DNA of 64,000 nucleotides. Source: Mesorhizobium sp. (GTDB taxonomy: Bacteria > Pseudomonadota > Alphaproteobacteria > Rhizobiales > Rhizobiaceae). The DNA is taken from NCBI RefSeq assembly GCF_024710845.1, contig NZ_JANJTZ010000018.1:62001-126000 (forward strand), written 5' to 3'. The translations under genes and the position numbers were made by a program. Position 1 is the first letter of the stretch. The number at the start of each line of letters is the position of its first letter. Shown here piece by piece: positions 48,544 through 59,431 of this stretch. The notes beneath the pieces are model-generated. The model searched no databases, was not told the origin of the DNA, and saw only the letters and a program-made list of their open reading frames with translations.

Positions 48544-49308
48544 ATGATCCATCAACCAAGAACGGCGCTGGTCACCGGAGGCGCGCGCAGAATCGGCGCG
48601 GCGATCGTGCGCGACCTGGCGAAGAACGGCTTTACGGTGGCGATCCACTGCAACCGCTCGATCGCGGAGGCCGAGGCGCTCGCCGCCGAGATCGTCCGCG
48701 GCGGCGGCAAGGCGGCGGTCGTGACGGCGGACCTGACTCGCATGGACGAGGCAGGCGATCTCGTCGCTCGCGCCGCCGAGCGGGTCGGTCCCATCGGCCT
48801 CCTGGTCAACAGCGCCTCCGTCTTCGTTCGCGACGAGATCGGTAGTTTCGAATGGGAGGTCTGGGACGCGCATTTCGCCGTGCATGTGAAGGCGCCGGTA
48901 TTGCTGGCCCGAACGCTCGTCGAAACGCTGCCGGCGGGCATGGCCGGGCTCGTGGTCAACATCATCGACGAGCGGGTCTGGCGTCCGAACCCGCATTTCT
49001 TCTCCTACACGCTGTCCAAGTCGGCGCTGTGGGATGCGACGCGCACCATGGCGCAGGCGCTTGCGCCGCGAATCCGCGTCAACGCCATCGGCCCCGGCCC
49101 GACGCTGCCCAACATCCGCCAGCAGCGGGCGGATTTCGACAGGCAGGTGGCCGGCCTTCTGCTCGAGCGGGGTCCCGACCTGTCGGAATTCGGCGCGACC
49201 GCGCGCTATCTGTTCGAGACGATGTCAGTAACCGGCCAAATGATCGCCATCGACGGCGGGCAGCATCTTGCGTGGCAAACGCCGGATGTGACAGGCATGA
49301 AGGAATGA
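48544..49308 (+). CDS. SDR oxidoreductase, pteridine reductase (FolM/PTR1)-like
   Basis: 254-residue short-chain dehydrogenase. The cofactor motif is TGGARRIG (11-18), with the Arg typical of NADPH-dependent pteridine reductases rather than the plain TGxxxGxG. The active site has Tyr155 and Lys159 (FFSYTLSK). The Ser expected 13 residues before the Tyr is Asp142 (NIIDERVW), exactly as in PTR1 and FolM, which reduce dihydropterins. LLVNSASVF and [13 protein letters not shown] are also standard. A tetrahydropterin or folate role is therefore a reasonable inference. The stop overlaps the uvrC start as ATGA. Confidence 0.88.
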   Translation: MIHQPRTALVTGGARRIGAAIVRDLAKNGFTVAIHCNRSIAEAEALAAEIVRGGGKAAVVTADLTRMDEAGDLVARAAERVGPIGLLVNSASVFVRDEIGSFEWEVWDAHFAVHVKAPVLLARTLVETLPAGMAGLVVNIIDERVWRPNPHFFSYTLSKSALWDATRTMAQALAPRIRVNAIGPGPTLPNIRQQRADFDRQVAGLLLERGPDLSEFGATARYLFETMSVTGQMIAIDGGQHLAWQTPDVTGMKE

Positions 49309-51353
49309 GTCCCCGAAATCCCACGATTGACGACGCGCCCCCCCATCCGGCCGACGACGAGGAAGCCGCCCTGCTCATCGCCGACGAGCAGGACGACGAC
49401 GATACGGATATCGTCGAGGAAGCGGCCGCCGCGCCGGAAATGGCGGCACTGTGGGATCGCGGCGGGCGCGATACGGAAGGGCTGACCGGCGCCGAGCTGA
49501 TCCAGGCGCTGGTCAAGCGCCTTCCCAACTCGCCCGGCGTCTACCGGATGATGAACGTGGCCGGCGACGTGCTTTATGTCGGCAAGGCGAGCAGCCTGAA
49601 GAAGCGCGTCACCAGCTACGCGCAGGGCCGCTTCCACACCAACCGTATCGGCCGGATGGTGCGCGAGACGACGGCGATGGAGTTCATCGTCACCCGCACC
49701 GAGATCGAGGCGCTTCTGCTCGAAGCGAACATGATCAAGCGCTTGCGGCCGCGTTTCAATGTGCTGATGCGGGACGACAAGTCGTTCCCCTATATCCTGA
49801 TTACCAATGACGGCCTGGCGCCCGGCATCTTCAAGCACCGGGGCGCGCGGTCGCGCAAGGGCGACTATTTCGGCCCCTTTGCATCCGCCGGCGCGGTCGG
49901 GCGCACCATCAACGCGCTGCAGCGCGCCTTCCTCTTGAGAAGCTGCACCGATTCCATGTTCGCGAGCCGCACGCGGCCATGCCTGCTCTACCAGATCAAG
50001 CGCTGCTCCGGCCCCTGCACGGGCGAAATCTCCGAGGCCGGCTATGCCGAACTCGTCTCGGAGGCGAAGGACTTCCTCTCCGGCCGCAGCCAGAAGGTGA
50101 AGGGCGAAATTTCGGCCGCGATGCAGGAGGCGTCGGAACAGCTCGACTTCGAGCGCGCCGCCGTCTATCGCGACCGCCTCTCCGCCCTGTCGCATGTGCA
50201 GAGCCACCAGGGCATCAACCCGCAATCGGTGGAGGAGGCGGACGTCTTCGCCATCCACCAGGACGGCGGCCAGAGCTGCATCGAGGTGTTCTTCTTCCGC
50301 ACCGGCCAGAACTGGGGCAACCGCGCCTATTTCCCCAAGGCCGATCCGGCGCTGGAACCCGCCGAGGTGCTGGGCGCCTTCATGGCGCAGTTCTACGACG
50401 ACAAGCCCTGCCCCCGGCTGATCCTGCTTTCGCATGCCGTTGAGGAACAGGACCTGCTGGCGCAGGCGCTCGCGACACGCGCCGGCCGCAAGGTGACGAT
50501 TTCCGTGCCGTCGCGCGGCGAGAAGAAGGACCTCGTGGCGCATGCGCTGCAGAACGCGCGCGAGGCGCTCGGGCGCAGGCTGGCCGAGACCTCGACCCAG
50601 GGTGTGCTGCTGGAAGGGATCGCCAAGGCCTTCGGCCTGCCGTCGGCGCCGCGCCGCATCGAGGTCTACGACAACTCGCACATCATGGGCACCAACGCGG
50701 TCGGCGCGATGATCGTCGCCGGGCCCGAGGGGTTCGCCAAGAACCAGTACCGCAAATTCAACATCCGCTCCGAATCGATCACGCCGGGCGACGATTTCGG
50801 CATGATGCGCGAAGTGATGGAGCGGCGCTTCTCGCGTCTGCTCAAGGAACATGGCGAGGGGCAGCCGGCGCCGGCGGAAAGCGACGATACGATGCCGGCC
50901 TGGCCGGACCTCGTCCTGATCGACGGCGGCCAGGGACAGATGTCGGCGGTGCGCGCGATCCTCGACGAACTCGGCATCGCCGACAAGATCGAGGCGATCG
51001 GCGTCGCCAAGGGCGTCGACCGCGATGCGGGACGGGAACGGTTCTTCGTCCGCGGGCGCGATCCGTTCACGCTGCCGCCGCGCGATCCGGTGCTCTATTT
51101 CATCCAGCGGCTGCGCGACGAGGCGCATCGATTCGCCATCGGCTCGCACCGCGCGCGCCGCAAGAAGGAGATGGTCCGCAATCCGCTCGACGAGATCGCC
51201 GGCATCGGCCCGTCGCGCAAGCGCGCGCTTCTTCACCATTTCGGCACCGCCAAGGCGGTCAGCCGGGCGGCACTCGCAGACCTGCGGTCGGTCGAAGGCG
51301 TGTCCGAATCGCTGGCGAAGCAGATCTACGATCACTTCCACGACAATGGCTGA
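49305..51353 (+). CDS. uvrC: UvrABC excinuclease subunit C
   Basis: Makes both incisions around bulky DNA lesions after UvrB loading. 682 residues. An acidic leader of about 65 residues precedes the GIY-YIG domain ([24 protein letters not shown]). Next come a cysteine cluster ([15 protein letters not shown]), the UvrB-binding UVR motif ([19 protein letters not shown]), the RNase H-like 3' domain ([32 protein letters not shown]), and C-terminal helix-hairpin-helix motifs ([18 protein letters not shown]). Start is coupled to the SDR gene. Confidence 0.97.
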   Translation: MSPRNPTIDDAPPHPADDEEAALLIADEQDDDDTDIVEEAAAAPEMAALWDRGGRDTEGLTGAELIQALVKRLPNSPGVYRMMNVAGDVLYVGKASSLKKRVTSYAQGRFHTNRIGRMVRETTAMEFIVTRTEIEALLLEANMIKRLRPRFNVLMRDDKSFPYILITNDGLAPGIFKHRGARSRKGDYFGPFASAGAVGRTINALQRAFLLRSCTDSMFASRTRPCLLYQIKRCSGPCTGEISEAGYAELVSEAKDFLSGRSQKVKGEISAAMQEASEQLDFERAAVYRDRLSALSHVQSHQGINPQSVEEADVFAIHQDGGQSCIEVFFFRTGQNWGNRAYFPKADPALEPAEVLGAFMAQFYDDKPCPRLILLSHAVEEQDLLAQALATRAGRKVTISVPSRGEKKDLVAHALQNAREALGRRLAETSTQGVLLEGIAKAFGLPSAPRRIEVYDNSHIMGTNAVGAMIVAGPEGFAKNQYRKFNIRSESITPGDDFGMMREVMERRFSRLLKEHGEGQPAPAESDDTMPAWPDLVLIDGGQGQMSAVRAILDELGIADKIEAIGVAKGVDRDAGRERFFVRGRDPFTLPPRDPVLYFIQRLRDEAHRFAIGSHRARRKKEMVRNPLDEIAGIGPSRKRALLHHFGTAKAVSRAALADLRSVEGVSESLAKQIYDHFHDNG

Positions 51354-51507
51354 TAGGCCGCGCCGTTTTGCCGGCGGGCGGCCGATCGCGGCCGAATTCC
51401 GCGCTGGAGCAATGGAAAGCCGGATTTAGGCGCGCCGCGTGCCTTGCTGTTGACCCGAAGAGGTCACATCTGTTGAAACTGAACGATCACCAGCAAAGAA
51501 CGGCCCG

Positions 51508-52098
51508 ATGGCGAGCAAGGCGTATAACATCCCCAACCTGCTGACCTATGGGCGCATCCTCGCGGTGCCGCTCATCGTCGTCTGCTTCTATCTGGAGGGG
51601 CGGCTCGAATCGAGCGACTTCGCCCGCTGGTCAGCACTTGCCCTGTTCGCGCTGGCCAGCATCACCGACTACCTCGACGGCTATCTCGCGCGCATCTGGA
51701 AGCAGACGTCGAACATCGGCCGCATGCTCGATCCGATCGCCGACAAGTTGCTCGTCGCCACCTGCCTGATGCTGCTCGCGGCCGATCCCGTCGAGACCAT
51801 CCACGGCTGGTCGCTCTGGGCGGCGATCGTCATCCTGTGCCGCGAGATCCTCGTCTCGGGCCTGCGCGAATACCTGGCCGAGCTCAAGGTCAGCCTGCCG
51901 GTCACGCGTCTGGCCAAGTGGAAGACGACGATCCAGATGATCGCCATCGGCTTCCTGCTGGCCGGTCCGGCCGGCGACAAGATCCTCCCCTACACGACGC
52001 AGATCGGCATCGCGCTGCTCTGGATCTCGGCGATCGTCACGCTCTACACCGGCTACGACTATTTCCGCGCCGGGCTCAAGCACATCGTCGACGAGTGA
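51508..52098 (+). CDS. pgsA: CDP-diacylglycerol-glycerol-3-phosphate phosphatidyltransferase
   Basis: Membrane enzyme for the committed step to phosphatidylglycerol. 196 residues. The opening is NIPNLLTYGRILAVPLIV. The CDP-OH-P motif is TDYLDGYLARIWKQTSNIG followed by MLDPIADKLLVAT. About five helices follow, including AIVILCREILVSGLREYLAE, typical of PgsA. It leads a pgsA-moaD-moaE run with gaps of 7 and 2 nt. It begins 154 nt after uvrC, a common neighbour in bacteria. Confidence 0.95.
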   Translation: MASKAYNIPNLLTYGRILAVPLIVVCFYLEGRLESSDFARWSALALFALASITDYLDGYLARIWKQTSNIGRMLDPIADKLLVATCLMLLAADPVETIHGWSLWAAIVILCREILVSGLREYLAELKVSLPVTRLAKWKTTIQMIAIGFLLAGPAGDKILPYTTQIGIALLWISAIVTLYTGYDYFRAGLKHIVDE

Positions 52099-52105
52099 GG
52101 CTGCC

Positions 52106-52357
52106 GTGAAGCTCATCTACTTCGCTTGGGTCAGGGAGCGGGTCGGAAAAGCCGAAGAGGAGTTGGACCTCCCGGCGGAGGTCAGGACGGTCCGGGATCT
52201 GCTCGTCTGGCTGAAAGGCCAGGGCGACGGCTACGAAGCCGCGCTCGAACATCCCGAAGCCATTCGCGTCGCCATCAACCAGGAACACTCGCGGCACGAC
52301 GAGCCGCTCGCCGGTGCGCGCGAGATCGCGCTCTTCCCTCCCATGACCGGCGGCTAG
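52106..52357 (+). CDS. moaD: Molybdopterin synthase small subunit
   Basis: 83-residue ubiquitin-like sulfur carrier. The fold begins MKLIYFAWVRERVGKAEEEL and ends in the required Gly-Gly tail (FPPMTGG), whose thiocarboxylate donates sulfur to form molybdopterin. It is seven nt after pgsA and 2 nt before moaE, its partner. Normal length. Confidence 0.95.
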   Translation: MKLIYFAWVRERVGKAEEELDLPAEVRTVRDLLVWLKGQGDGYEAALEHPEAIRVAINQEHSRHDEPLAGAREIALFPPMTGG

Positions 52358-52359
52358 CC

Positions 52360-52821
52360 ATGACGGCGCGGATCGAGGTCAGGATCCAGACGGAGGATTT
52401 CGATCTCTCCGCGGAGGTCTCCGCGCTGCTGGCCGGCCTATCCGACACCGGCGCCGTCGTCACGTTCAGCGGGCTCTGCCGAAGCGAGGACGGAGCGCTT
52501 GCCGCGCTCGAACTCGAGCACTATCCGGGCATGGCCGAGACGGAGATCCGCCGCATCGCAGATGAGGCAGCGGCGCGCTGGCCCGTGACCGCGCTCTGCG
52601 CGATCCATCGCGTCGGCCGCATCGCTCCCGGCGAGAACATCGTGCTGGTGATCGCCTCGTCCACCCACCGCCAGGCGGCCTTCGACGCCGCCGCCTTTCT
52701 CATGGATTTCCTCAAGTCCCGCGCGCCGTTCTGGAAGAAGGAACACCTTCGCGACGGCTCGGAAGGCGGCTGGGTCGATGCCAAGGAATCGGACGAGGAA
52801 GCGCTCCGCCGCTGGTCCTGA
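52360..52821 (+). CDS. moaE: Molybdopterin synthase large subunit
   Basis: 153 residues. With MoaD it converts cyclic pyranopterin monophosphate to molybdopterin. Family signatures are LEHYPGMAETEIRRIADEA, AIHRVGRIAPGENIVLV, SSTHRQAAFDAAAFLMDFLK and the catalytic lysines in FWKKEHLRDG. Last gene of the pgsA-moaD-moaE run. The molybdoenzyme at 42.4-44.5 kb is a potential consumer of the cofactor. Confidence 0.96.
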   Translation: MTARIEVRIQTEDFDLSAEVSALLAGLSDTGAVVTFSGLCRSEDGALAALELEHYPGMAETEIRRIADEAAARWPVTALCAIHRVGRIAPGENIVLVIASSTHRQAAFDAAAFLMDFLKSRAPFWKKEHLRDGSEGGWVDAKESDEEALRRWS

Positions 52822-52952
52822 CCGGCCAGGTCGAATTCGTTCGCCTGCATCCTAATCGTGCATTAACCGTGACCGCCATTTTCCGCGGCAGTTAGAGCTT
52901 TGGGAAATACCCCATCGTAAGGTCACCATGATCGGGCGATCGATTTGGGGCC

Positions 52953-55196
52953 ATGCAGGACGCATTCGTGTCATTTTCGGGATTGGGGGCGGCGACCGGC
53001 TTGCTTGCCGCGTCGATTCTGCTGCTCGTCGCGATTCTCGTTTCGACCACCCTCCACTATCGCCGGCGCTGGATGGAAGTCGCGGACGAACACCGCAACA
53101 GCCGCGAACTCATCGAACACCTCTCCGAAGGCATCTACCGCTCCTCCATCGACGGCCGTCAGCTTTCCGCCAACAGGGCCCTGGTCAGGCTCAACGGCTA
53201 CGAGAGCGAAGCCGAGATGCTGCCCGCGGTTCGCGACATCGGCGGCGAATGGTACGTCGAGCCCGGCCGCCGCGACGAATTCCGCCGCATCCTGCATTCG
53301 GAGGGCCATGTCGAGGACTTCGTGTCCGAAATCTACCGTCACAAGACGCGCGAGCGCATCTGGATCTCGGAATCGGCCCGCGTGGTCCGGCACAAGCGCA
53401 CCGGCAAACCGCTCTATTATGAAGGATCGGTGCGCGAGATCACGGAGACGGTAAAGCGCCTCAAGCTCGAGGAACACTACCAGAAGCTGATTTCGCAGAT
53501 TCCCGGCGGTCTGTTCCAGTACCGCCGGACTGCCGCCGGATCGTACGACGTCCTCTACTACAGCGACGGCTTCCACCGGCTGACAGGGCTGGCCAAAGGC
53601 CTCGAAGCCGAGGATGCCGCGGCCTTCACGAAACTGATCCACCCGGACGACGTGGACGAATACTACCGCTCGCTGCGCGAATGCCACCGGGACTTCAAAT
53701 ACTGGGATCACGAGTTTCGCATCCGCATGCCCGACGGCGTCGAGAAATGGCTCCGGGCCTCGGCGGCGCCCGAACGGGTCGGCAACACCATCGTCTGGCA
53801 CGGCTACGCGTCCGACATCTCGCTGCGCAAGCGGCAGGAGATCAAGATCCAGGAACTCGCCTATTTCGATCCGCTGACGCACCTTCCCAACCGGCGCGCC
53901 CTGCTCGACCGTCTTGGCGTAACGTTGGAGCGGGCGCATGCGACCGGGCGGCGGGGCTCCCTGCTCTTCATCGACCTCGACAACTTCAAGTCGCTCAACG
54001 ACAGCCAGGGTCACGACGTCGGCGACGCCTATCTGGTGCAGGTGGCGCAGCGGCTGTCGGCCTGCGTCGAGGACGGCGACCATGTCGCCCGCATCGGCGG
54101 CGACGAGTTCGTCGTCTGCATCGAGGATGCCGGCGCCACCGACGCGGAAGCCTCGCAGCGCGCCGACCGGACGGCCGAAGCCGTGTTGCGCGAACTGGCG
54201 CGGCCGCACCGGATCGGCCCGGTCGAGCACCAGGCCTCGGCCAGCGTCGGCGTCGTCGTCTTCGACGGCAATGAGCCGCGCGTCGACGAGGTGCTGAAGC
54301 GCGCCGACATCGCCATGTACCGGGCCAAGGCCTCGGGCCGCAACGCGTTCGCGGTGTTCGATCCGGCAGCGACGCAGCGCGAGCAGGAGCAGTTCCGCCT
54401 CCACGCCGACCTGCGCACGGCAATCGCCGAGGACCAGCTGCAGCTGCATTTCCAGCCGCAGGTCGACCAGTTCGGCCGCGTCGTCTCAGCCGAGGCGCTC
54501 TTGCGCTGGTATCACCCCGTCCAGGGGCTCATCACGCCAGACCGGTTCATTCCGCTGGCGGAGCGGTCGGGGCTCATTAACGATCTCGGCCGCATGGTGC
54601 TCGCCAAGGGGATCGCCACGCTTGCCAGCTGGCAGGCCGATCGCGACACGGCGCATCTGCGCCTGGCGATCAACATTTCCGTCAAATCGTTCAGCAATCC
54701 CGATTTCGTCCCGCATCTGCGCCGGCTGATCGACGAGTACCGGGTCGACGCCTCGCAACTGATGCTCGAATTCACCGAACATGTGATGGCCGAGAACCAG
54801 AAGGCGACCGCCGAGAGGATGCACAAGCTCAAGGAGCTCGGCATCTGCTTCTCGCTGGACGATTTCGGCACGGGCTATTCGTCGCTGGCCTATCTGCGGC
54901 AGATGCCGTTCGACGAGGTCAAGATCGACGGTTCCTTCGTGGCGGACATCGAGACCAAGGAGAGCGACCGCGCGCTGGTGCGCACGATCCTCGCCATGGC
55001 CGATACGCTCGGTCTCGCGGCCGTCGCCGAACATGTCGAGACGGCGCAGCAGGAAGCGCTTTTGCGCGCCTTCGGCTGCCGGATGTTCCAGGGCTATCTC
55101 TACGCCCCGTCGCTGCCGGCGGACAAGTTCCTCATCCGGGCGAAGATGATGCCCTCCCTCGGCCCGACCGCCGAAATCCTGCGCCGCAGCGCATGA
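52953..55196 (+). CDS. Membrane-anchored PAS-PAS-GGDEF-EAL cyclic-di-GMP enzyme
   Basis: 747 residues. A single N-terminal helix lies at about 9-33 (GAATGLLAASILLLVAILVS). Two PAS domains follow (about 52-165 and 175-295, the second ending in a PAC-type segment). The diguanylate cyclase has an intact GGDEF at 382-386, with FIDLDNFKSLNDSQGHDVGD. The phosphodiesterase has EAL at 514-516 (AEALLRWYHP), the conserved DDFGTGYSSLAYLRQMPFDE, and KIDGSFV. Both halves keep their catalytic motifs, so the net activity is unclear. The ribosome site is weak (GGGG close to the ATG). Confidence 0.94.
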   Translation: MQDAFVSFSGLGAATGLLAASILLLVAILVSTTLHYRRRWMEVADEHRNSRELIEHLSEGIYRSSIDGRQLSANRALVRLNGYESEAEMLPAVRDIGGEWYVEPGRRDEFRRILHSEGHVEDFVSEIYRHKTRERIWISESARVVRHKRTGKPLYYEGSVREITETVKRLKLEEHYQKLISQIPGGLFQYRRTAAGSYDVLYYSDGFHRLTGLAKGLEAEDAAAFTKLIHPDDVDEYYRSLRECHRDFKYWDHEFRIRMPDGVEKWLRASAAPERVGNTIVWHGYASDISLRKRQEIKIQELAYFDPLTHLPNRRALLDRLGVTLERAHATGRRGSLLFIDLDNFKSLNDSQGHDVGDAYLVQVAQRLSACVEDGDHVARIGGDEFVVCIEDAGATDAEASQRADRTAEAVLRELARPHRIGPVEHQASASVGVVVFDGNEPRVDEVLKRADIAMYRAKASGRNAFAVFDPAATQREQEQFRLHADLRTAIAEDQLQLHFQPQVDQFGRVVSAEALLRWYHPVQGLITPDRFIPLAERSGLINDLGRMVLAKGIATLASWQADRDTAHLRLAINISVKSFSNPDFVPHLRRLIDEYRVDASQLMLEFTEHVMAENQKATAERMHKLKELGICFSLDDFGTGYSSLAYLRQMPFDEVKIDGSFVADIETKESDRALVRTILAMADTLGLAAVAEHVETAQQEALLRAFGCRMFQGYLYAPSLPADKFLIRAKMMPSLGPTAEILRRSA

Positions 55197-55198
55197 AA

Positions 55199-55221
55199 AA
55201 GCCGGGCGCGAGGCCCGGCTT
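55199..55221 (-). terminator. ndk terminator
   Basis: AAGCCGGGC/GCCCGGCTT (9-bp stem, 5-nt loop), 21 nt after the ndk stop. On the minus strand the stem is followed by five Ts, a textbook intrinsic terminator. The A run on the plus strand begins at the stop codon of the GGDEF-EAL gene. Confidence 0.9.
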
Positions 55222-55242
55222 CGGCATTTCGGTCCGTCGGGA

Positions 55243-55665
<423 letters not shown>

Positions 55666-55745
55666 TTCTCGTCCTTGTCAGAAGAGGTTTCGGAAGGGTG
55701 GCGCTCCATACACGCCGCCCCTGCGATTGCCAAGAGGCGCCGGCG

Positions 55746-56438
55746 TCACGCCGCCGCCGGCACCTTGCCCAACAGGCCGCCATGCAGCTCCAGGCAGTGC
55801 TCGAACCACGCGGCCACGGGGTCGGCCGGATCGAGGAACGGAAACGGCGAGGTGACACGCACCCACTGCAGCGCGCCAGCGACGATGTAATCAGGATAGA
55901 GCGGGCCCGCGCCGCCGATGAAGGGCTGGTAGGAGAGCATGTTGCGCAGCGGCTCGAGTGCCGCCCGCCAGGCGGCGAGCCCGGCGTCGCGTCCGGCGGC
56001 GACCGTCTCGAGCGGCTTTCCGTACCGCACTTCGCGCGAGGCGCGGAAATAGGCCTGGTCGGCCGGCGCGAGGCAGTCGTGGATGTCCATCAGGGCCGCC
56101 GCCCCCAGATAGGGATGGATGGTAAGCTGCGACCAGCGTTCGATGAAGCGCGCCATCGCCTTGCCGCCCTCGCCGCCGAACAGGCTCGGCCGCTCCGGAT
56201 AGGTCTCGTCGAGATAGACGGCGATGTCGAAGGACTCGTTGAGCACGCGTCCGCCGTCGCGGATCACCGGCACCGTCTTCGAGAAACCGCCCTCGACGGT
56301 CGGCACGCCGGTAAACGGAACAGGCCTTGTCTCGAAGGGCAGGCCCTTGTGCGCCAGCGACAGCGCGATCTTCCAGACATGCGGGCTGAACGGGCGCGCG
56401 GCGTCGGCGCCCACGAGTTCGTAGAGGAGAATGGTCAT
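55746..56438 (-). CDS. Glutathione S-transferase family protein (beta-etherase-like)
   Basis: 230 residues. The N-terminal domain begins LLYELVGADAARPFSPHVWK and has the cis-Pro region TVPVIRDGGRVLNESFDIAV that binds glutathione. The C-terminal helical domain follows (AMARFIERWSQLTIHPYLGA). The FSPHVWKIALSLAHKGL start resembles LigE/beta-etherase-type GSTs, but no lignin-degradation genes are nearby. It is divergent from the DinB gene, 63 nt apart. Confidence 0.9.
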   Translation of the reverse strand: MTILLYELVGADAARPFSPHVWKIALSLAHKGLPFETRPVPFTGVPTVEGGFSKTVPVIRDGGRVLNESFDIAVYLDETYPERPSLFGGEGGKAMARFIERWSQLTIHPYLGAAALMDIHDCLAPADQAYFRASREVRYGKPLETVAAGRDAGLAAWRAALEPLRNMLSYQPFIGGAGPLYPDYIVAGALQWVRVTSPFPFLDPADPVAAWFEHCLELHGGLLGKVPAAA

Positions 56439-56501
56439 TGGCGCGTTCCCTGGAGCGGTCTATGACGCAAGTCATACCGGCACCGTTCGAAAGGGAAAGA
56501 C

Positions 56502-57014
56502 GTGAAGCAGCATTTTCGCATGTTCGCCGCCTACAACGCTTGGGCGAACGCGCAGCTCTACGACGCAGCCCAGGCAATGTCGATCGACGAGTTCAACCGC
56601 GACACCGGCGCCTTCTTCGGCTCGATGATGGGGACGCTCAACCACATCCTCGTCGCGGACCGGATCTGGATGAAGCGCTTCACCGGCGAAGGCCAGGCGC
56701 CGGCCACGCTCGACACCATCCTCTTTTCCGATTTCGGCAAGCTGCGCGCGGCGCGCGAGGCGGAAGACCGCCGCATCGCCGACTATGTCGAAGGCCTGAC
56801 CGAAAAGGCGTTCGCCGGCCGTTTCACCTACATGACGGTCACCGACATGCGCACGGTGTCGCAGCGGCTGGCGCCGGCGCTGGCGCACCTCTTCAACCAC
56901 CAGACCCATCATCGCGGCCAGGCGCACATGATCCTGACCAGCCTCGGCAAGCCGTCGCTGACGCTCGACCTGATCTACTTCCAGCGAACAGAAAACGGGC
57001 GGCAATTCGCATAG
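56502..57014 (+). CDS. DinB-family protein
   Basis: 170-residue four-helix bundle of the DinB/YfiT metal-binding family. The metal-ligand histidines appear in GTLNHILVADRIW and FNHQTHHRGQAHMIL (two of the three in the H-x3-H arrangement). Members are often thiol-linked (bacillithiol/mycothiol) or DNA-damage-induced in Firmicutes. In alphaproteobacteria their reaction is unknown. GGGAAAGA precedes the start. An 8-bp inverted repeat (CGGGCGGC/GCCGCCCG, 56996-57021) overlaps the stop. Confidence 0.9.
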   Translation: MKQHFRMFAAYNAWANAQLYDAAQAMSIDEFNRDTGAFFGSMMGTLNHILVADRIWMKRFTGEGQAPATLDTILFSDFGKLRAAREAEDRRIADYVEGLTEKAFAGRFTYMTVTDMRTVSQRLAPALAHLFNHQTHHRGQAHMILTSLGKPSLTLDLIYFQRTENGRQFA

Positions 57015-57051
57015 CCGCCCGCTGAAAAAAAACGCCAATAAGTGCAGGTGA

Positions 57052-57306
57052 TCAGGCGCCGGGACGCGGTGTCCGCTCGATGATCTTCTTCTTCGGCGCC
57101 GGCAGCAGGCCCTCACGCTGCATCTGCTTGCGGGCGGCCTTGCGGGTCCGGCGGATGGCCTCGGCCTTCTCCCTCGCGCGCTTCTCCGACGGCTTCTCGT
57201 ATGCCTGGCGCGCCTTCATCTCGCGGAAGATTCCCTCCCGCTGCATCTTCTTCTTCAGGACGCGGAGAGCCTGGTCGACATTGTTTTCGCGAACGAGTAC
57301 CTGCAA
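57052..57306 (-). CDS. rpsU: 30S ribosomal protein S21 (TTG start)
   Basis: 84 residues. Highly basic S21 signature: [39 protein letters not shown] and [18 protein letters not shown]. It binds the 30S platform and helps mRNA recruitment. The conserved N-terminus begins at TTG 57306, with AGGA 6 nt ahead and no ATG available there. The long alphaproteobacterial basic tail is present. It is divergent from the ABC-F gene with 247 nt between starts. Confidence 0.95.
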   Translation of the reverse strand: MQVLVRENNVDQALRVLKKKMQREGIFREMKARQAYEKPSEKRAREKAEAIRRTRKAARKQMQREGLLPAPKKKIIERTPRPGA

Positions 57307-57553
57307 TTGATATCCTAACCTCGGTTTTCTGTTTCCGGATGGTAGATTTGCCGTCGACCTGACGAAACAGTGGCCGGCGAATTCAGCGGCGCGAATGTTA
57401 ACAGCTTTGCCGCAAAAAGCACCCCTTCGGCGCAAAAAACCTTTCGGGCCGTTCTGCCCCTTCGGCGAGACGGTGCCAGCCGCCGGATTCGGGCAAGATT
57501 GCCCGCGCCATTGCGCCTTGCGAAGCCCGTCCCAGCGTGCAAAACGCTCGGCC

Positions 57554-59431
57554 ATGCTGACGATCACCGATCTTTCGCTCCGCGTCGCCGGACGCCTCCT
57601 CCTCGACCACGCCTCGCTCAGCCTGCCGGCGGGCGCCAAGGCGGGCCTGGTCGGCCGCAACGGCGCCGGCAAGACGACGCTTTTCAAGGCCATCACCGGC
57701 GACCTCGCCGCGGAGACCGGATCGATCTCGCTGCCGAAGGGGTTGCGCATCGGCCAGGTCGCGCAGGAAGCGCCGGGCACCGAGGATTCGCTGATCGAGA
57801 TCGTGCTTGCCGCCGACAAGGAGCGCGCCGCGCTACTGGCGGAAGCCGAGACCGCGACCGATCCGGAGCGGATCGGCGAGATCCATACGCGGCTCGCCGA
57901 CATCGACGCGCACACCGCCGAGTCGCGTGCCGCCACCATCCTCGCCGGCCTCGGCTTCGACGAGGAGGCACAGAAGCGTCCGGCCTCCTCCTTCTCCGGC
58001 GGCTGGCGCATGCGCGTCGCGCTGGCGGCCGTGCTGTTCTCGGAACCCGACCTGCTGCTGCTCGACGAGCCGACCAACTATCTCGACCTCGAGGGCACGC
58101 TTTGGCTGGAGAACTATGTCGGCAAATACCCGCACACCGTTCTCCTGATCAGCCACGACCGCGACCTGTTGAACCGCGCGGTCAATTCGATCGTCCATCT
58201 CGACCAGAAGAAGCTGACCTACTGGCGCGGCGGCTACGACCAGTTCGAGCGGCAGCGCGAGGAACAGCTCGAGCATCAGGAAAAGGCACGCGTGAAGCAG
58301 GAGGCCGCGCGCAAGCACATGGAATCCTTCGTCGAGCGTTTCCGCGCCAAGGCGTCGAAGGCTCGCCAGGCGCAGTCGCGCATCAAGGCGCTGGAGAAGA
58401 TGAAGCCGATCGCCGCCGTGATGAACGACAGCGTCCGGCCGTTCTCGTTTCCGGACCCGGTGCGCGAGGCCGCCTCCCCCATCATCGCCATCCAGTCGGC
58501 AACGGTAGGCTACCAGCCGGGCAAGCCGATCCTCAAGAACCTGACGCTGCGCATCGACCACGACGACCGCATCGCGCTGCTCGGCGCCAACGGCAACGGC
58601 AAATCGACCTTCGCCAAGTTCCTGGCGGGACGGCTCGACAAGGAAAGCGGCGGCATCACGATCGCGCCGCAGCTCAAGGTATCGATGTTCGCCCAGCACC
58701 AGCTCGACGACCTTCGCCCGGAAGAAAACGCGATCGAGCATGTGCGCCGGCTGATGCCCGACGCGCCGGAGGCCAAGGTGCGCGCCCGCGTCGCCCAGAT
58801 GGGACTGTCGACCGAGAAGATGCAGACCCCCGCCAAGGACCTGTCCGGTGGCGAGAAGGCGCGGCTCCTGATGGGCCTCGCGTCGTTCGAAGGGCCGAAC
58901 CTGTTCATCCTCGACGAGCCGACCAACCATCTCGACATCGATTCGCGCGAGCAGCTCGTCCATGCGCTGAACGAGTTCAACGGCGCGGTGATCCTGATCT
59001 CGCACGACCGTCACCTGATCGAGGCGACGGCCGACCGGCTGTGGCTGGTCAAGGACGGCACGGTTGCCCCCTTCGACGGCGACATGGACGACTACCGCCA
59101 GATCGTCACCGGCGTGACGGTCGACCGGCGCGAGAAGCGGGACGCAGACAAGGCGTCGAAGGCCGACCGGCGGCGCGAAGCCGCCCAGCGGCGGGCCTCG
59201 CTCGAACCGCTGGCGAAGGAAATCAAGGCGACCGAGGCGCTGATGGAGCGGATTCGCAAGCGCATCGACGGGATCGAGGAACAACTCGCCGATCCGACGC
59301 TTTACGAGAAGGATCCGCGGGCGGCGACGCAGCTCGGCAAGGAGCGGTCGGACCTGACCCACCAGCTCTCCACGCAGGAGGAGCGCTGGCTGACGCTCTC
59401 GACCCAATACGAGGAAGGGATGGCCGAATGA
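57554..59431 (+). CDS. ABC-F family ATPase (Uup-like)
   Basis: 625 residues with two tandem nucleotide-binding domains and no membrane helices. Domain 1 has Walker [15 protein letters not shown], signature [17 protein letters not shown] and Walker [15 protein letters not shown]. Domain 2 has [31 protein letters not shown] and [14 protein letters not shown]. The linker between them and the C-terminal coiled coil ([20 protein letters not shown]) are family features. ABC-F proteins act on the ribosome E-site or in DNA-structure tolerance. The subtype here is unclear. The stop overlaps the next start as ATGA. Confidence 0.94.
   Translation: MLTITDLSLRVAGRLLLDHASLSLPAGAKAGLVGRNGAGKTTLFKAITGDLAAETGSISLPKGLRIGQVAQEAPGTEDSLIEIVLAADKERAALLAEAETATDPERIGEIHTRLADIDAHTAESRAATILAGLGFDEEAQKRPASSFSGGWRMRVALAAVLFSEPDLLLLDEPTNYLDLEGTLWLENYVGKYPHTVLLISHDRDLLNRAVNSIVHLDQKKLTYWRGGYDQFERQREEQLEHQEKARVKQEAARKHMESFVERFRAKASKARQAQSRIKALEKMKPIAAVMNDSVRPFSFPDPVREAASPIIAIQSATVGYQPGKPILKNLTLRIDHDDRIALLGANGNGKSTFAKFLAGRLDKESGGITIAPQLKVSMFAQHQLDDLRPEENAIEHVRRLMPDAPEAKVRARVAQMGLSTEKMQTPAKDLSGGEKARLLMGLASFEGPNLFILDEPTNHLDIDSREQLVHALNEFNGAVILISHDRHLIEATADRLWLVKDGTVAPFDGDMDDYRQIVTGVTVDRREKRDADKASKADRRREAAQRRASLEPLAKEIKATEALMERIRKRIDGIEEQLADPTLYEKDPRAATQLGKERSDLTHQLSTQEERWLTLSTQYEEGMAE

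Noticed and set aside
49206-51341. 711-codon minus-strand frame opposite uvrC
   Set aside because: Antisense shadow; UvrC on the plus strand is complete with all domains.
56996-57021. Terminator after the DinB gene
   Set aside because: The 8-bp inverted repeat is followed by an A run on the plus strand, the wrong polarity for DinB. For rpsU the T run precedes the hairpin. It overlaps the stop codon and is noted only as an inverted repeat.
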